Part shown: one piece after another, positions 6,362 to 7,124 of the stretch
How the letters are laid out: each line of letters begins with the position of its first letter
Position numbering within the stretch: the first letter of the stretch is position 1
Assembly: GCA_030589055.1 (NCBI GenBank)
Contig: JAUUWK010000054.1
Location: forward strand, 1 to 7,124
Reading direction: 5' to 3'
Source of the DNA: Candidatus Bathyarchaeota archaeon
GTDB lineage: Archaea > Thermoproteota > Bathyarchaeia > Bathyarchaeales > Bathycorpusculaceae
DNA: 7,124 nucleotides
Translations under genes and position numbers: made by a program
Notes under the pieces: model-generated
Seen by the model: the letters and a program-made list of their open reading frames with translations, nothing else
The model's database searches: none
Told to the model about the DNA's origin: nothing

Positions 6362-6677
6362 CATCTGCCTTTTCTGCAAACCTGCACTTATGTAAGCAAT
6401 AGCCTTCAAATTCAGAGAGTTTGAAGTTTTGCTCCCGCGGTCTGCTCTAGCCTGCACGTTTTACCGTTTTTTTCCGACTTGCACTTTTTCAGAATGTCAT
6501 GGATGTATTCATAAAAAGTTTCTCGGGATTCCATTCCGAACGTCGTTTGCCAGTTGAATCCGGTTCGTTGACTGAACTTCGCGCGCGCTATTTTTCTAAG
6601 CAAAGCTGAACTGAAGAGAGTAATTAAAACAATTAGAAAGACTAAAGAACCTCTTGTGCTTTTAAGGTTAGAGTAGT
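6362..6677. other. 316-base region without a secure gene
   Basis: After the HdrD-like stop there is no strong hairpin. A run of seven T at 6467-6473 on the plus strand could act as an archaeal U-tract terminator about 105 bases downstream. A doubtful minus-strand frame (6412-6603) covers much of the region. The last part (about 6604-6677) is A-rich on the plus strand and contains TATA-like TAATTAAAA (near 6620) and TTTTAA (near 6660) that could serve the gene starting at 6678 or 6690. No RNA gene or repeat array is visible. Confidence 0.5.
6412..6603 (-). CDS. Doubtful 63-codon hypothetical frame
   Basis: A minus-strand frame opens with TTG at 6603 (MLRKIARAKFSQRTGFNW) and ends with TGA at 6412, convergent with the HdrD-like gene and divergent from the small gene at 6678. 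The composition is basic and plausible (ESRETFYEYIHDILKKC is helix-like), but no Shine-Dalgarno precedes the TTG. A shorter form could start at ATG 6534 (40 residues). The frame stays open upstream across the A-rich promoter region without a normal start. I recognise no family, and it may be a chance open frame. Confidence 0.25.
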   Translation of the reverse strand: MLRKIARAKFSQRTGFNWQTTFGMESRETFYEYIHDILKKCKSEKNGKTCRLEQTAGAKLQTL

Positions 6678-6911
6678 ATGGGGACCAAAATGGTGAATGA
6701 AGGAAGAGGACGTTTGTTCAAGACAACAGATGACAAATACCTGATTTATCTGCCGGTGTATTTGGCTGAAGACAGCATGTTCCCATTCAAAGACTGGCAA
6801 GAGGGCAAAAAAACTGGAGAGAAGAACAGTATATCCGTGAAAGTGAGTTTCAAACCTGGTGGAGCCAAAAAGCTACTCATGGAAGAATGGAAAGAACCAG
6901 AAGAACAATAA
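6678..6911 (+). CDS. Small hypothetical protein of 77 (or 73) residues
   Basis: This is a short, charged protein I cannot assign to a named family. It reads GRGRLFKTTDDKYLIYLPVY (9-28), then LAEDSMFPFKDW (29-40), a lysine-rich link, SISVKVSFKPGG (51-62) and KKLLMEEWKEPEEQ at the end. Alternating hydrophobic stretches suggest a small beta-rich fold, and there is no signal peptide, membrane segment or cysteine. Codon use and the balanced composition look like a real gene. Start choice: ATG at 6678 is the outermost. ATG at 6690 (MVNEGRGRLF) lies about 27 bases after the centre of a TATA-like CTTTTAAGG (6659-6667), which would make it a leaderless start, and looks at least as likely. A weak hairpin and T-run follow the stop. 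It has no evident link with the redox genes. Confidence 0.7.
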   Translation: MGTKMVNEGRGRLFKTTDDKYLIYLPVYLAEDSMFPFKDWQEGKKTGEKNSISVKVSFKPGGAKKLLMEEWKEPEEQ

Positions 6912-6925
6912 AGTATGCGAAATAT

Positions 6926-6963
6926 TGCTGCCTAAAATTGCAGGCTTAGCATTACAAGTTTTT
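6926..6963 (+). terminator. Weak hairpin and T-run after the small gene
   Basis: TGCTGCCT (6926-6933) can pair with AGGC and AGCA (6942-6951) around an 8-base loop with a TT bulge. A run of five T follows at 6959-6963. It begins 14 bases after the stop of the small gene, the right place for a transcript end. The stem is imperfect. Confidence 0.35.
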
Positions 6964-6968
6964 CTATA

Positions 6969-6989
6969 TTAATGGTCCAAGTCCATTAA
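6969..6989. repeat. Perfect 7-7-7 palindrome
   Basis: TTAATGG (6969-6975) and CCATTAA (6983-6989) are exact inverted copies around a 7-base spacer. The 21-base span is two helical turns. It overlaps a TATA-like TATATTAA, so it may be an operator; it could also fold as a hairpin. No secure gene begins directly after it. Confidence 0.35.
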
Positions 6990-7065
6990 GGAGTTAGATT
7001 ATTCTAAAAGGGCTAAAGAGGAGATTGCAGAGTACTACAAACATGTTCAAGCCACTTTGGTATAA
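6973..7065 (+). pseudogene. Possible coding remnant of 30 codons
   Basis: Between in-frame TAA codons at 6970 and 7063 lies a frame without a usual start that reads KELDYSKRAKEEIAEYYKHV in its middle. This charged, helix-forming composition looks like real protein, perhaps the end of a decayed gene. No family is recognised, and the frame is short enough to be chance. Confidence 0.2.
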
Positions 7066-7124
7066 GATTAGCTAGGGAGAGTACCTAGTAACAGGCTATG
7101 GCTCTCATTTTAAGAACTAGTCTC

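Noticed and set aside
6601..6665. Apparent membrane helix (GSLVFLIVLITLFSSALL) upstream of the minus-strand frame at 6412-6603
   Set aside because: It comes from reading the T-rich strand of an A-rich promoter region, which gives hydrophobic residues automatically, and there is no start codon before it.
7072..7088. Small inverted repeat CTAGG-N7-CCTAG near the right end
   Set aside because: The arms are only 5 bases, with no T-run or gene boundary to give it a role. It is compatible with chance.
7098..7124. ATG opening a frame to the right edge (MALILRTSL)
   Set aside because: Nine codons are too few to judge, and no clear ribosome binding site or TATA box is placed for it.
1..7124. tRNA, rRNA, CRISPR array, insertion sequence or transposase
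   Set aside because: Reading both strands showed no cloverleaf, no regularly spaced repeats, no terminal inverted repeats and no recombinase motifs.

Overview
The window looks archaeal. The protein families (SCP2-type thiolase, HdrA fused to an MvhD-like domain, an HdrD-like protein with two CCG domains), the TATA-like boxes about 25 bases before likely transcript starts, and mixed Shine-Dalgarno and near-leaderless starts all fit an anaerobic archaeon. Moderate base composition and this gene mix suggest a Bathyarchaeia-like or related lineage. That is an inference; no rRNA or other marker is present.

Layout: positions 1-704 (minus) hold the N-terminal 234 residues of a thiolase that runs off the left edge. 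Positions 798-1781 (etfA) and 1782-2585 (etfB), both minus, encode the two subunits of an electron transfer flavoprotein and abut with no spacer. A 201-base gap with possible leader features separates them from a large minus-strand gene at 2787-5192. That gene encodes an 801-residue HdrA-like flavin/iron-sulfur protein carrying a C-terminal MvhD-like domain. A short divergent promoter region follows, then a plus-strand gene (5252-6361) for a soluble HdrD-like protein, an HdrC-like ferredoxin part joined to two HdrB-like CCG domains. The right end (6362-7124) is gene-poor: one doubtful minus-strand frame, one small unrecognised plus-strand gene (6678-6911), a weak terminator, a 21-base palindrome and a short orphan frame.

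How the genes may work together: ETF normally takes electrons from acyl-CoA dehydrogenases or similar flavoenzymes, and HdrA and HdrD/HdrBC are modules of flavin-based electron bifurcation and disulfide reduction. With a thiolase alongside, the simplest reading is a redox module for acyl-CoA oxidation, or its reversal, in which ETF exchanges electrons with an HdrA/HdrD-like iron-sulfur complex. Two sequence oddities support a non-standard complex. The MvhD-like tail of HdrA has lost every cysteine, so it cannot hold the [2Fe-2S] cluster through which hydrogenase or formate dehydrogenase electrons usually enter. The first CCG domain of the HdrD-like protein has alanine in place of its last cysteine ligand. 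The acyl-CoA dehydrogenase itself is not in this window, and its identity is unknown.
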